64,000 bases of DNA, from positions 2,144,693-2,208,692 of the forward strand of contig NZ_JABWTA010000001.1 of the NCBI RefSeq assembly GCF_013371495.1, written 5' to 3'. Every line of letters starts with the position of its first letter. Position 1 is the stretch's first letter. Positions 1-8,038 of this stretch are shown here, one piece after another. Made by a program: the position numbers and the translations under genes. This DNA comes from Altererythrobacter lutimaris (GTDB taxonomy: Bacteria; Pseudomonadota; Alphaproteobacteria; Sphingomonadales; Sphingomonadaceae). The notes under the pieces were generated by a model. That model was not told where the DNA came from, searched no databases, and saw only the letters and a program-made list of their open reading frames with translations.

Positions 1-595
1 CGCGAGCTTCCTCCATTAAGGCGTCAAGTTCCACCACACGGCTGACCAAGCCCCAGTCTTGCGCTGTCGCTGCGTCGATAACATCCCCGGTGTAGAACAA
101 TTCAGCCGCACGCGCTTCGCCGATGATGCGCGGTAATATCCACGTGCCGCCATCGCCCGGAATGATGCCGAGTTTGAGGAAAGTCACACCGAACTTCGCT
201 TTGGCGCTCGCGATCCGCATATCGGCAAGGCATGCGACATCGCATCCGAGCCCGATTGCCGGGCCATTGACTGCAGCAATCACTGGCACGCGCAAGCCAT
301 AGAGCGAACGCAGGATGCGGTGGATGTTGTTGCGATAGCCGTCGGAAATGCCGGGCGGTGTGCCGCCAAAAGTGCCGCTGCGGGTCTTCATCGCTTTGAT
401 ATCACCACCCGCGCTGAACGCGCGGCCCGCACCCGTCAGGATGACACAGCGCACGTCCATGTCGCGATTGATCGCGTCGCAGGCGGCAGTGAATTCGTCT
501 CCATCACCATCTGCCCCGAGCGGGTTCATCGTCTCCGCGCGGTCAATCGTGAGAGTGGTGATGTGGTCTGCGTGTTCGATTGTGAGAAGTGACAT
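1..595 (-). CDS. enoyl-CoA hydratase/isomerase (crotonase) family protein, 3' end outside window
   Basis: The first 198 residues of a crotonase-fold enzyme are visible, starting MSLLTIEHADHITTLTIDRA at the ATG on the complement of 593-595. The oxyanion-hole stretches typical of the family are present: AFSAGGDIKAM, and later NGPAIGLGCDVACLADMRIA, followed by the helix with PGDGGTWILPRIIGEARAAE. The family hydrates or isomerises acyl-CoA thioesters in the cytoplasm, often in beta-oxidation; the exact substrate cannot be read from sequence. The reading frame runs off the left edge, so the C-terminus is missing because of the window and not because of a mutation. A divergent thioesterase lies just beyond the next gene, which fits acyl-CoA metabolism. 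Confidence 0.9.
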   Translation of the reverse strand, partial: MSLLTIEHADHITTLTIDRAETMNPLGADGDGDEFTAACDAINRDMDVRCVILTGAGRAFSAGGDIKAMKTRSGTFGGTPPGISDGYRNNIHRILRSLYGLRVPVIAAVNGPAIGLGCDVACLADMRIASAKAKFGVTFLKLGIIPGDGGTWILPRIIGEARAAELFYTGDVIDAATAQDWGLVSRVVELDALMEEAR

Positions 596-606
596 GCCTT
601 GCGCTC

Positions 607-939
607 TTAAGCGGAACCAGGCGATGGGTCGAGCAACCATTTGTCGCCCCACTGGCGGATTTCGCTCATGAAAGGCGCGAGTGCTCGGCCTGCTTCGGTC
701 AGACGGTATTCGGCGCGCCTGCCTTCGGGCGGAATGCGTTCGAGAATGCCGTGCTCGACCAGCGCTGCAAGACGCGAGGTCAGCGCTGCACGGTTTATGC
801 CGGTGTTCGGCAGAAACTCCTCGAACCGTGTAGCGCCCAGAAAAGCTTCACGCAGGATCAGCAAGACCCAGCGATCGCCAAGAATGCGTGATGCGCGGCC
901 AACAGGGCATGGTGACCTGGAAGGTTTGAATCTCTCCAT
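607..939 (-). CDS. HxlR-family winged-helix transcriptional regulator
   Basis: A 110-aa protein with the HxlR signature: an N-terminal Cys (SPCPVGRASRILGDRW), then RWVLLILREAFLGATRFEEF and a winged helix ending in GILERIPPEGRRAEYRLTEAG. HxlR proteins are small DNA-binding regulators, often redox- or ligand-responsive. I chose the internal ATG at 939 over an upstream ATG at 975, because the upstream start would run through a clear palindrome at 941-957 that also occurs in front of the divergent thioesterase. The protein probably represses both itself and that thioesterase. Its 3' end lies 11 bp from the start of the crotonase gene on the same strand, so the two may be cotranscribed. Confidence 0.88.
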   Translation of the reverse strand: MERFKPSRSPCPVGRASRILGDRWVLLILREAFLGATRFEEFLPNTGINRAALTSRLAALVEHGILERIPPEGRRAEYRLTEAGRALAPFMSEIRQWGDKWLLDPSPGSA

Positions 940-940
940 G

Positions 941-957
941 AGTCTGGATTTTAGACT
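941..957. promoter_or_regulatory. predicted operator for the HxlR regulator, copy 1
   Basis: AGTCTGGATTTTAGACT: a perfect 5-bp inverted repeat (AGTCT / AGACT) with a 7-bp spacer, ending 2 bp upstream of the HxlR start codon. The same arms and spacing recur at 987-1003. Confidence 0.75.
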
Positions 958-986
958 TGACCGGCGCCAGCGCAACGATATTTATT

Positions 987-1003
987 AGTCTTATTTCCAG
1001 ACT
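987..1003. promoter_or_regulatory. predicted operator for the HxlR regulator, copy 2
   Basis: AGTCTTATTTCCAGACT has identical AGTCT/AGACT arms and a 7-bp spacer. Its reverse complement matches copy 1 at most spacer positions too. It lies just before the ribosome-binding site (AGGAG, 1007-1011) of the thioesterase gene. Centre-to-centre distance to copy 1 is 46 bp. Confidence 0.75.
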
Positions 1004-1018
1004 TACAGGAGTTGCCGC

Positions 1019-1489
1019 ATGTCCCGTCCTGGTTTCGACAATGAAGAACAAGTTCTTGATTATATGAAGCGCATTGCAGTTGCCCGGTCCGGCTTCAGCA
1101 GTTTCCTCGCGCTAGAACCGGTGCGATGCTGGAACGGCGAGGCTGAAATCGTGATGAAAGTCCGCCCGGAGATGACCCAGCACCATGGTTTCGCGCATGG
1201 TGCGATCATTGGATTGATGGCGGATAATGCGTGTGCTTGGGCTGCGAGTTCAGCGGTCGGGGATGTCGTGACCGGAAGCTACACGATCAATTTCCTCGCG
1301 CCAGCGAAAGGCACGACTCTCCGCTCGAAGGGTAGCGTTGTGAAATCTGGCAAGCGGCAAGTGGTAGTCCGGGCTGATGTGTGGTCAGAAGACGACAAAG
1401 CCGAGCCGGTACTCGTGGCCGTTGCGCAAGCGACCATCGTGCCGACAGGGATCGCAACTTCGAAAGAGACCGTTGAAGTAACGTCGTAA
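1019..1489 (+). CDS. PaaI-type hotdog-fold thioesterase
   Basis: A 156-aa hotdog-fold protein. The core helix HHGFAHGAIIGLMADNACAW and the following TGSYTINFLAPAKGTTL strand match PaaI-like acyl-CoA thioesterases, which hydrolyse acyl- or aryl-CoA in the cytoplasm. The Asp in LMADNA is the usual catalytic position. The start ATG has a good AGGAG at 1007-1011. The gene is divergent from the HxlR regulator, and a copy of the shared palindrome (987-1003) sits directly before its ribosome-binding site, so repression by that regulator is likely. The preferred acyl-CoA is unknown. Confidence 0.88.
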   Translation: MSRPGFDNEEQVLDYMKRIAVARSGFSSFLALEPVRCWNGEAEIVMKVRPEMTQHHGFAHGAIIGLMADNACAWAASSAVGDVVTGSYTINFLAPAKGTTLRSKGSVVKSGKRQVVVRADVWSEDDKAEPVLVAVAQATIVPTGIATSKETVEVTS

Positions 1490-1568
1490 AGGAACGTCTG
1501 GCCGACCCAACGCCGACCATGCATATTGCGAGCTTCGCCGCGTGCATTTTCGCCGGGCTTGGCAACCC

Positions 1569-2474
1569 CTACTTCTGGAGTAAAAGAAGCCAATCGACGC
1601 CGCGGCGGTCTGTCATGAGCCGGTCGAAATCCACCGGGTTAACGCTGCCGTCGCTCTCGAGATATTGCGCATAGGGATAGACCTCTCGCAATTTCTGGGC
1701 GAACGCATCCGCCTGGCCCCTTACATTGTTGAACTCCATCACAATCAGAGGATTATGGCGGCTGATGGTTTCCTGCATGCCTTCAAAGATTGCTTGCTCG
1801 GCTCCTTCTGCGTCGATCTTGATGAAGTCAACGCGGTCAAGATGAGCCACTCTTTCATCAAGCGTTGCCATCGGCACGGGAAAGCGTGTGCCTAGCTCGC
1901 TTTCCTCTACCGTTGTTACCTTGGCTCTCCTCATCTCCAAGTGGCCATTCTTCGGCTCGTTCTTGGGGACGAAGAAAGTGCAGTCACCCGCTACATTTGA
2001 GAGCGCCACTTCATGCACCGCCGCATTGTGGCTGAACCCGTTGATTGTAATCGCAAACTGAGTTGCATCAGAACATTCCGGATTGGGCTCGAACGCCAGC
2101 AATTTCCCTCGAACCCCGACTAGATCAGCCAGCAAAACGGAATAGTATCCGTAGTTCGCGCCAACATCGATCGCCGTCCAGCCGGGTTTGACGTTCTCGA
2201 CCATCCATCGAGTCAGCCAGATCTCCCAAAATCCATCCATGAGGATATGCGGCGCAAAGCCGGTGTCAGAGGAATTGGTGCGCAAGGTGTAGCGCCCCAA
2301 GGCGCGCGAGAGGACCCGCCCCTCGCCAATATATACCGGTGACAGGCGTTCCCGGCACATGATCCCGACCTGGCTATTGGTGTGAGAGAACAGCTGGCGC
2401 GGACTGACAAGTTGGCCGCTTTGCAAGGAACGCGACTTGGCGCGAAGCCGCTTAAGAAGTTTCTTCATGGCCAT
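1569..2474 (-). CDS. FkbM family methyltransferase
   Basis: A 301-aa protein with an SAM-binding motif I (AIDVGANYGYYSVLLADL), a following acidic strand (LLAFEPNPE) and the FkbM-type stretch VDFIKIDAEGAEQAIFEGM. FkbM-domain enzymes O-methylate sugars, polysaccharides or secondary metabolites. The start could be the ATG at 2474 or the one at 2468 (MKKLLKRLRAK). The latter has AGGATG at better spacing. The gene stands alone between the convergent thioesterase and dxs, with no glycosyltransferase nearby, so its substrate cannot be inferred. Confidence 0.85.
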   Translation of the reverse strand: MAMKKLLKRLRAKSRSLQSGQLVSPRQLFSHTNSQVGIMCRERLSPVYIGEGRVLSRALGRYTLRTNSSDTGFAPHILMDGFWEIWLTRWMVENVKPGWTAIDVGANYGYYSVLLADLVGVRGKLLAFEPNPECSDATQFAITINGFSHNAAVHEVALSNVAGDCTFFVPKNEPKNGHLEMRRAKVTTVEESELGTRFPVPMATLDERVAHLDRVDFIKIDAEGAEQAIFEGMQETISRHNPLIVMEFNNVRGQADAFAQKLREVYPYAQYLESDGSVNPVDFDRLMTDRRGVDWLLLLQK

Positions 2475-2580
2475 CCTGTGTGGCTCATCTCATGCGCAAT
2501 TAATAGTGCATGGCAATCTAACCTGCCAGCAGCGAACATGCCGCCAAAGTACAATGCCCTATGAGTAGAATGGAACGCTG

Positions 2581-2596
2581 GGCAAGCTGTCTTGCC
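2581..2596 (-). terminator. possible terminator of dxs
   Basis: GGCAAG / CTTGCC with a 4-nt loop, 2 bp past the dxs stop codon. There is no clear U-tract, so this is only a candidate. Confidence 0.35.
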
Positions 2597-2598
2597 GC

Positions 2599-4533
2599 TC
2601 ACGCTCGCGCTTCACCCACCCGTTCATCAGAGCTTGCCGCGTTGTGCCCCAGCGCTGAGAGAACCGTGTCAACAATGCTGTCGGCATCAAGCCCGGCCTC
2701 GGCATACTGCTTGTCCGGCGAGTCCTGATCCTGGAAGATATCGGGCAGACGCATGGTACGGATCTTGAGGCCATTGTCGGTCAGGCCGCTATCGCTGGCG
2801 AAAGTCAGCACATGCGCGCCAAGACCACCAATCGCACCTTCCTCAACCGTGACGACCACTTCATGTGTGCGCACGAGCTTCTCGATCAGATCTGTGTCCA
2901 ATGGCTTGGCAAAGCGCAGATCGGCAATCGACGTAGAGAGACCTTTGGCTTCTAGCTGGTCAGCGGCTTTCTCCGCCTCCGCCAGACGCGCGCCCAGCGA
3001 AAGGATAGCGACCTTGGATCCTTCGCGGACCAGTCGCCCTTTGCCGATTTCCAGCTTTTGCGGAACCTCGGGCAGCTCGACGCCAACGCCATTGCCGCGC
3101 GGATAGCGGAAGGCAATCGGCCCCTCGTCATATTCGGCCGCGGTGTAGGTCATGTGGACGAGCTCGGCTTCGTCCGCTGCTGCCATCACAACCATGTTCG
3201 GCAGCGTTGCCAAATAAGTGATGTCGAACGCGCCTGCATGCGTACAACCATCCGCACCTACCAAACCAGCGCGGTCTATCGCAAAGCGCACGGGCAGGTT
3301 CTGGATCGCGACATCGTGCACGACCTGATCGTATGCGCGTTGCAGGAAAGTCGAATAGATCGCCGCAAACGGCCGCATTCCTTGCGCGGCGAGGCCAGCT
3401 GCAAAGGTGACGCCATGCTGTTCGGCAATGCCGACATCGAATGAGCGGTCCGGATGCGCTTTGGCAAAGCGGTCAACGCCTGTGCCTGACGGCATAGCGG
3501 CTGTGATCGCGCAGATGCGGTCATCGGTTTCCGCCAGTTTCGCGAGCGTATCGCCAAACACGTTCTGATAGGCTGGCGGCCCGGGCTTGCCCTTGGCTTT
3601 CTCGCCCGTCACGACGTCAAATTTCGGCACGCCGTGATATTTGTCGGCGCTGTTTTCAGCCGGGGCATAGCCCTTGCCTTTGGTCGTCACGACATGAATC
3701 AGGACCGGGCCTTGCTCGCTATCGCGCACATTCTCCAGCACCGGGATCAAATGGTCGAGATTGTGGCCATCGATTGGCCCGACATAGTAAAAGCCGAGCT
3801 CTTCAAACAGCGTCCCGCCAGTTACCATGCCGCGGGTGAACTCTTCCGCTTTGCCGACCGCCTGGTGGACACGGCGCGACAGTTTGCGTGTGACTTTAGA
3901 TGCGAGCGAACGGAGCCCGAGATATTCGGACGAAGACACCATGCGCGCAAGATACGCGCTAAGACCGCCCACCGGCGGTGCGATCGACATGTCATTGTCA
4001 TTGAGGATCACAACCAAGCGATTGCCGGCCTGCTCGGCATTGTTCATGGCTTCATAGGCCATGCCAGCGCTCATCGCGCCGTCACCGATGACCGCGATAC
4101 CGCGCCCTGGCTGCTTCTTCAGCTTGTTCGCAACAGCAAAGCCGAGCGCTGCTGAAATAGAGGTCGACGAGTGCGCTGCACCAAACGGATCGTACTCGCT
4201 TTCCGCGCGCTTGGTGAAGCCGGAGAGACCCCCGCCCTGACGCAAAGTACGGATGCGATCGCGCCTGCCAGTAAGGATCTTATGCGGGTAACACTGGTGT
4301 CCAACGTCCCAGACAAGCCGATCGTCAGGCGTATTGAACACATAGTGGAGCGCAACAGTCAGTTCGACAACGCCCAAACCAGAGCCCAAATGTCCACCCG
4401 TGGTGCCGACCGCATCGAGCATCTCGCTGCGTAATTCATCGGAAAGCTGGCGTAATTGCTCCGGCGCAAGTTTGCGCAAGTCCCTGGGATAGTTGACTGT
4501 ATCGAGCAGCGGTGTCTGCAATTGTGACGTCAT
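2599..4533 (-). CDS. dxs: 1-deoxy-D-xylulose-5-phosphate synthase
   Basis: A full-length 644-aa DXS, the thiamine-diphosphate enzyme that condenses pyruvate and glyceraldehyde-3-phosphate in the first step of the MEP isoprenoid pathway (quinones, carotenoids, hopanoids). Visible are [20 protein letters not shown] near the N-terminus, the ThDP/Mg motif [17 protein letters not shown] with NDNDMSI, and the transketolase pyrimidine domain with [15 protein letters not shown]. The acidic first residues [20 protein letters not shown] match the usual DXS start. An exact FNR-type half-site pair (4618-4631) lies about 90 bp upstream, which could tie isoprenoid supply to oxygen. The gene follows the zur-like gene on the same strand with a 99-bp gap. 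Confidence 0.98.
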   Translation of the reverse strand: MTSQLQTPLLDTVNYPRDLRKLAPEQLRQLSDELRSEMLDAVGTTGGHLGSGLGVVELTVALHYVFNTPDDRLVWDVGHQCYPHKILTGRRDRIRTLRQGGGLSGFTKRAESEYDPFGAAHSSTSISAALGFAVANKLKKQPGRGIAVIGDGAMSAGMAYEAMNNAEQAGNRLVVILNDNDMSIAPPVGGLSAYLARMVSSSEYLGLRSLASKVTRKLSRRVHQAVGKAEEFTRGMVTGGTLFEELGFYYVGPIDGHNLDHLIPVLENVRDSEQGPVLIHVVTTKGKGYAPAENSADKYHGVPKFDVVTGEKAKGKPGPPAYQNVFGDTLAKLAETDDRICAITAAMPSGTGVDRFAKAHPDRSFDVGIAEQHGVTFAAGLAAQGMRPFAAIYSTFLQRAYDQVVHDVAIQNLPVRFAIDRAGLVGADGCTHAGAFDITYLATLPNMVVMAAADEAELVHMTYTAAEYDEGPIAFRYPRGNGVGVELPEVPQKLEIGKGRLVREGSKVAILSLGARLAEAEKAADQLEAKGLSTSIADLRFAKPLDTDLIEKLVRTHEVVVTVEEGAIGGLGAHVLTFASDSGLTDNGLKIRTMRLPDIFQDQDSPDKQYAEAGLDADSIVDTVLSALGHNAASSDERVGEARA

Positions 4534-4617
4534 GGAAGGAGGCCTTACACCCTCAAATCGAAACTGTCGATGAACGCTTTGTCGCTAAAATTGCACGCTT
4601 CATCGGTGCAAACGTGC

Positions 4618-4631
4618 TTGATCTGCATCAA
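4618..4631. promoter_or_regulatory. FNR/FixK-type box upstream of dxs
   Basis: TTGATCTGCATCAA matches the FNR/FixK consensus TTGAT-N4-ATCAA exactly. It is in the 99-bp gap between zur and dxs, 85-98 bp upstream of the dxs start codon. An overlapping 7-bp stem (GCTTGAT 4616-4622 with ATCAAGC 4632-4638) is an alternative reading. Confidence 0.6.
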
Positions 4632-4632
4632 A

Positions 4633-5103
4633 TCAAGCCATGCAGCCACCACAAATGCCGCGAATCTCAACAATCGGGCGACTCGTGGTGAATTTGTTCG
4701 CCTTTGCGATGCCTCTCAAAGACTGGCTGATGGCATCATCATCCAAATGCGTGGCTTCGCCGCATTCGTCACAAACGAGGAAAATGCAATCATGCTCGCA
4801 GCCCGGATGCGTGTTGGCGAGAAACGCATTGGCGCTCTCGACGCGCATGGCGAGATTGTTCGTCACGAACAGATCCAAAATGCGGTAGACGCTGTTCGGC
4901 GCGACGCGCTTGCCGCGTGAAGCCGATAGATTGTCCGCAATGTCATAGGCGGACACAGGCTTCTCATGCCGCATTAGTTCAGCAAACACGCTTTCGCGCA
5001 TGCCGGTCCATTGCTCGCCCGCGCCGGTCAGCGCCGCGCGCGCAGCGGTGAGCAAATCATAACCTGAATGTTCGTGATGCGAATGATCATGTGCAGTAGC
5101 CAT
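4633..5103 (-). CDS. Fur-family transcriptional regulator, probably Zur
   Basis: A 156-aa Fur-family repressor. It has an N-terminal His-rich stretch (HDHSHHEH), a winged helix with VAPNSVYRILDLFVTNNL, then the dimerisation domain with GCEHDCIFLVCDECGEATHL and a C-terminal CGGC. The two CxxC pairs are the structural zinc site. The His-rich N-terminus and sequence type point to Zur (zinc) rather than Fur (iron), but metal specificity is inference. The ATG at 5103 was preferred over 5112 because it gives the usual short N-terminus. msrA lies 49 bp upstream on the same strand, and dxs follows downstream. Confidence 0.85.
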   Translation of the reverse strand: MATAHDHSHHEHSGYDLLTAARAALTGAGEQWTGMRESVFAELMRHEKPVSAYDIADNLSASRGKRVAPNSVYRILDLFVTNNLAMRVESANAFLANTHPGCEHDCIFLVCDECGEATHLDDDAISQSLRGIAKANKFTTSRPIVEIRGICGGCMA

Positions 5104-5152
5104 GCCGCACAATATAGTGCGAGCCGCAAGCTAAAGCCAGTGGCGGCGCGCC

Positions 5153-5866
5153 TCAGCTGTCGTCGCGCAGGAACTCCGAACGGAAGTGCTGCGGATACAT
5201 CTTCGCCAGCGCTTCGACCTTGGGCTTGTCCCATGCGAGGATGTAACCGTGGCGCGGGTTCTTCGCCATGAAGTCCTGATGATAGTCTTCCGCGACATAG
5301 AACTTCTTATGCGGCTCGATCGCGGCGACAATCGGCTTGTCCCACACGCCTGACTTCTTCATCTGCGCGAGATAGGCCTTCGCCACTGCGCGCTGCTCTG
5401 CGCCCAAGGGCACAAGTACTGTGCGATAATGCGTGCCGACATCAGGCCCCTGGCGATTAAGCAAAGTCGGGTCCGCGCCGACCGAGAAAAAGATCTGCAG
5501 CAGCTCGTCATAGCGCACTTCGTCAGGATCATAGACGACGCGCACTGCTTCAGCATGATCGGTGAAACCGGTCACGACCTGCTTGTATGTCGCGGAGGCC
5601 GCGCGCCCGCCGTGATAGCCCGATTGCACCCGCTTCACGCCTTTGACGTGACTGAAGATGCCTTCAATGCCCCAGAAGCAGCCGCCTGCGAAGATCGCTG
5701 CGCGCAGCTCACCGCTTTCAGTAGAGATACGCTCTGCTGCGGGCGCATTGTATTGCACTTCCCCAGCAGATGCTGGCGTGATGCTGCAAGCCGCAAGCGC
5801 CAGGGAAGCGCCAGCTGCGAAGAGAATTTTACTGAGTTGTGAAGCCAGCGGGGACGTCGCTGTCAT
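5153..5866 (-). CDS. msrA: peptide-methionine (S)-S-oxide reductase, exported form
   Basis: A 237-aa MsrA, which repairs oxidised methionine (S-epimer). The catalytic motif AIFAGGCFWGIEGIF is complete and the C-terminal domain contains YVAEDYHQDFMAKNP. The N-terminus (SKILFAAGASLALAACSITP) is a lipoprotein-type signal with a Cys after LAA, so the enzyme probably works in the periplasm on exported proteins. The start at 5866 was chosen because its ATG overlaps the stop of a 52-aa upstream gene in an ATGA arrangement. A longer open frame upstream in this phase encodes low-complexity sequence and is rejected. Confidence 0.95.
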   Translation of the reverse strand: MTATSPLASQLSKILFAAGASLALAACSITPASAGEVQYNAPAAERISTESGELRAAIFAGGCFWGIEGIFSHVKGVKRVQSGYHGGRAASATYKQVVTGFTDHAEAVRVVYDPDEVRYDELLQIFFSVGADPTLLNRQGPDVGTHYRTVLVPLGAEQRAVAKAYLAQMKKSGVWDKPIVAAIEPHKKFYVAEDYHQDFMAKNPRHGYILAWDKPKVEALAKMYPQHFRSEFLRDDS

Positions 5867-6021
5867 TGCGCTGAAGTTTCGACCACTTCCTGTTCCGCTG
5901 CAAACGCTTGCGGAGCGAGTTCCTGATCCCAATCGGTCGCTGTAGCGGCGCCGACCATCAACGAACCGGCGATAAAGCCAATGGCGAACAGGCGGGTCAC
6001 TTCTGAGCGAATCATTTGCAT
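5863..6021 (-). CDS. 52-aa small exported or membrane-anchored protein, translationally coupled to msrA
   Basis: The frame from the ATG at 6021 encodes MQMIRSEVTRLFAIGFIAGS and continues to ...ETSAQ. It has a short charged N-terminus and one hydrophobic stretch (about residues 11-28, LFAIGFIAGSLMVGAATA), then an acidic tail of about 24 residues. This looks like a signal peptide or single membrane anchor. Its TGA overlaps the msrA ATG by 4 bp (ATGA at 5863-5866), a typical coupled arrangement. I do not recognise a family. The evidence for a real gene is the overlap, the plausible export signal, and the lack of another reason for the frame. The Shine-Dalgarno sequence is weak. Confidence 0.6.
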   Translation of the reverse strand: MQMIRSEVTRLFAIGFIAGSLMVGAATATDWDQELAPQAFAAEQEVVETSAQ

Positions 6022-6439
6022 TGGAATTCTCGGGTCGGTTCGTGTTGTTGTTCTGCGTCATAGATATCTGCGCTTTCGATATGGTGAACGCGGTGTTTGC
6101 TTCTGTTTATTCGGCTTTGGGATCGAATAAGTTACGCATAGCCTCGAGAAAAAGTTGCGTTGCGTGTTCGTGCTACCCAGCCACCCGCGCCCTCCACCCT
6201 TCCACCCGGAGCCTACCGGGACACAATCCGGGTGGAAGGGTGGAGGGCGCGGGTGGCTTGGAAACGAGCGTCAGCAAGAAAACCAGATGCAGTCGCGCTT
6301 TGACTGCCGTGATTAGGCACCAAACGGCACGAAGCGCAGCAAGGGCGACCGCCCGTCCGCAGTGAGGGCAGCTTGCCTGCCCGGAAGCGAGGATAGCCAA
6401 GTGAGCGGACGCGAACGCCGGCGCCTGAGGCCAAACATG
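6022..6439. other. 418-bp intergenic region with a long hairpin
   Basis: This stretch lies between the purH 3' end and the small gene before msrA, both on the minus strand. It holds the 30-bp inverted repeat described separately (6181-6256) and a smaller stem, GGGCAG/CTGCCC, at about 6368-6383. Short open frames on both strands translate to repetitive Pro/Arg-rich sequence and are not credible genes. The promoter for the small gene and msrA should lie in 6022-6180. Confidence 0.6.
6181..6256. repeat. perfect 30-bp inverted repeat with 16-nt loop
   Basis: The arms at 6181-6210 and 6227-6256 are perfectly complementary, rich in G and C, and the symmetry continues for five more base pairs with one mismatch. 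The arm contains CCCTCCACCCTTCCACCC. There is no T-run, so it is not a standard intrinsic terminator. It resembles a REP- or MITE-like extragenic element, and may also block readthrough from purH. Confidence 0.85.
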
Positions 6440-8038
6440 CTAATGCCTGAAATGGCGCATCCCGGTGAAGACCATGGCAAGGCCGGCCTTGTTCGCAGCC
6501 TCGATGACTTCATCATCGCGGATGGAGCCGCCCGGCTGGATGATCGCGCTTGCGCCCGCTTCTGCTGCAGCCAGCAAGCCATCTGCAAACGGGAAGAACG
6601 CATCGGAAGCCACCGCGCTGCCGACAGTCTTGGGCTCGGCCCATTCGTAAGTCTCAGCCGCTTCCGCCGCTTTCATTGCCGCAATCCGCGAGCTATCGCG
6701 GCGGTTCATCTGGCCAGCACCAATCCCGGCCGTCGCGCCGTCCCTGGCGTAGACAATCGCGTTAGACTTCACATGCCTCGCTACGGTCCATGCGAACAGG
6801 CAGTCCTTCAGCTCTTGGGCGGTCGGCTCGCGTTCAGTCACAACCTTGAGGTCGCTCTCCGTGATCGCGCCATTGTCGCGGGTCTGGACGAGCAAGCCGC
6901 CAGTGATCGGTTTGACCGCGAGCCCCCCGCGCCGCGGATCGGGCAATTCGCCGCATTCAAGCAAACGCAGATTTTTCTTCTTCGCGAAGACTTCACGCGC
7001 CTCGGCGCTGATGCTGGGAGCCACGATAACTTCTGTGAATATCGCAGCAATCGCCTCTGCGGTTGCGCCGTCAAGCTCCTGGTTGACTGCAACGATCCCG
7101 CCAAAGGCGGAGACGCTATCACATTGCAGCGCGGCCTCCCATGCCTCCAACAGAGTTCCGGCCTGCGCCACGCCGCAAGGGTTCGCGTGCTTGACAATGA
7201 CCACAGCCGGATCGCCGCCTTTGAACTCTGCGCACAGTTCAAGCGCGGCGTCCGCATCGTTGTAATTGTTGTAGCTGAGCTCCTTGCCCTGCAGCTGGGC
7301 CGCTTGCGCAATGCCGGACCCGTGCGGACCAACCGGCGTGTAAAGCGCCGCTTGCTGATGCGGGTTCTCACCATAGCGCAGCACGGTCGGCGCCTTGCCG
7401 TTGACGGCGAGCATGCCGGGGAAGACCTCTTGCTGGTCGGCAAAGGCAAACCATTGGCTGATCATCGTGTCATAGGCCGCCGTTGCGGCGAACGCCTTGG
7501 CAGCCATTTTCTTGCGGAAGTCGAATGACGTCGCGCCGTCCTGACTTTCCAGCTCACCCAGCAGTGTTTCGTAATCCGCCGGGTCCGTCACAATCGTGAC
7601 ATAGGCGTGGTTCTTGGCGGAGCTGCGCACCATGCTCGGCCCGCCAATGTCGATATTTTCGATGACTTCAGGCCGGCCTGCACCTTTAGCAACGGTTGCT
7701 TCGAACGGATATAGATTGACCACCACCAGATCGATCGCGCCGATGCCGTGCTCTTCCATTGCCGCTGCATGCGCTTCATCATCGCGCACAGCGAGCAAAC
7801 CGCCATGCACCTTGGGATGGAGCGTCTTGACACGGCCATCCATCATTTCGGGAAAGCCGGTGAGTCCGGAAATGTCTTTAACCTCTAGCCCTGCATCGCG
7901 CAGTGCCTTGGCGGTCCCGCCGGTTGAAACCAGCTCTACACCGCGCGCCGCAAGAGCCTGTCCGAGCTCTGCCAATCCGCTCTTATCGGACACCGACAGC
8001 AGCGCCCGCTTGATCGTTACCTGTGCCAACCGGCTCAC
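6440..8038 (-). CDS. purH: bifunctional AICAR formyltransferase / IMP cyclohydrolase
   Basis: A 532-aa PurH, catalysing the last two steps of IMP synthesis. The N-terminal cyclohydrolase domain shows [20 protein letters not shown] and [15 protein letters not shown]. The C-terminal transformylase domain shows [23 protein letters not shown] and a terminal [20 protein letters not shown]. Length and both domains are complete. The start codon overlaps the stop of the upstream heparinase-like gene by 4 bp, so purH is the third gene of an rpe / heparinase-like / purH operon. Confidence 0.98.
   Translation of the reverse strand: MSRLAQVTIKRALLSVSDKSGLAELGQALAARGVELVSTGGTAKALRDAGLEVKDISGLTGFPEMMDGRVKTLHPKVHGGLLAVRDDEAHAAAMEEHGIGAIDLVVVNLYPFEATVAKGAGRPEVIENIDIGGPSMVRSSAKNHAYVTIVTDPADYETLLGELESQDGATSFDFRKKMAAKAFAATAAYDTMISQWFAFADQQEVFPGMLAVNGKAPTVLRYGENPHQQAALYTPVGPHGSGIAQAAQLQGKELSYNNYNDADAALELCAEFKGGDPAVVIVKHANPCGVAQAGTLLEAWEAALQCDSVSAFGGIVAVNQELDGATAEAIAAIFTEVIVAPSISAEAREVFAKKKNLRLLECGELPDPRRGGLAVKPITGGLLVQTRDNGAITESDLKVVTEREPTAQELKDCLFAWTVARHVKSNAIVYARDGATAGIGAGQMNRRDSSRIAAMKAAEAAETYEWAEPKTVGSAVASDAFFPFADGLLAAAEAGASAIIQPGGSIRDDEVIEAANKAGLAMVFTGMRHFRH

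Noticed and set aside
5107..5120. GCACAATATAGTGC palindrome just upstream of the Fur/Zur-like gene
   Set aside because: It could be an autoregulatory site, but it has no second copy in the window and does not match a Zur box I can recall with confidence.
6362..7528. 388-codon plus-strand open frame over purH
   Set aside because: It is antisense to a complete purH, translates to low-complexity Arg/Cys/His-rich sequence, and has no family likeness.
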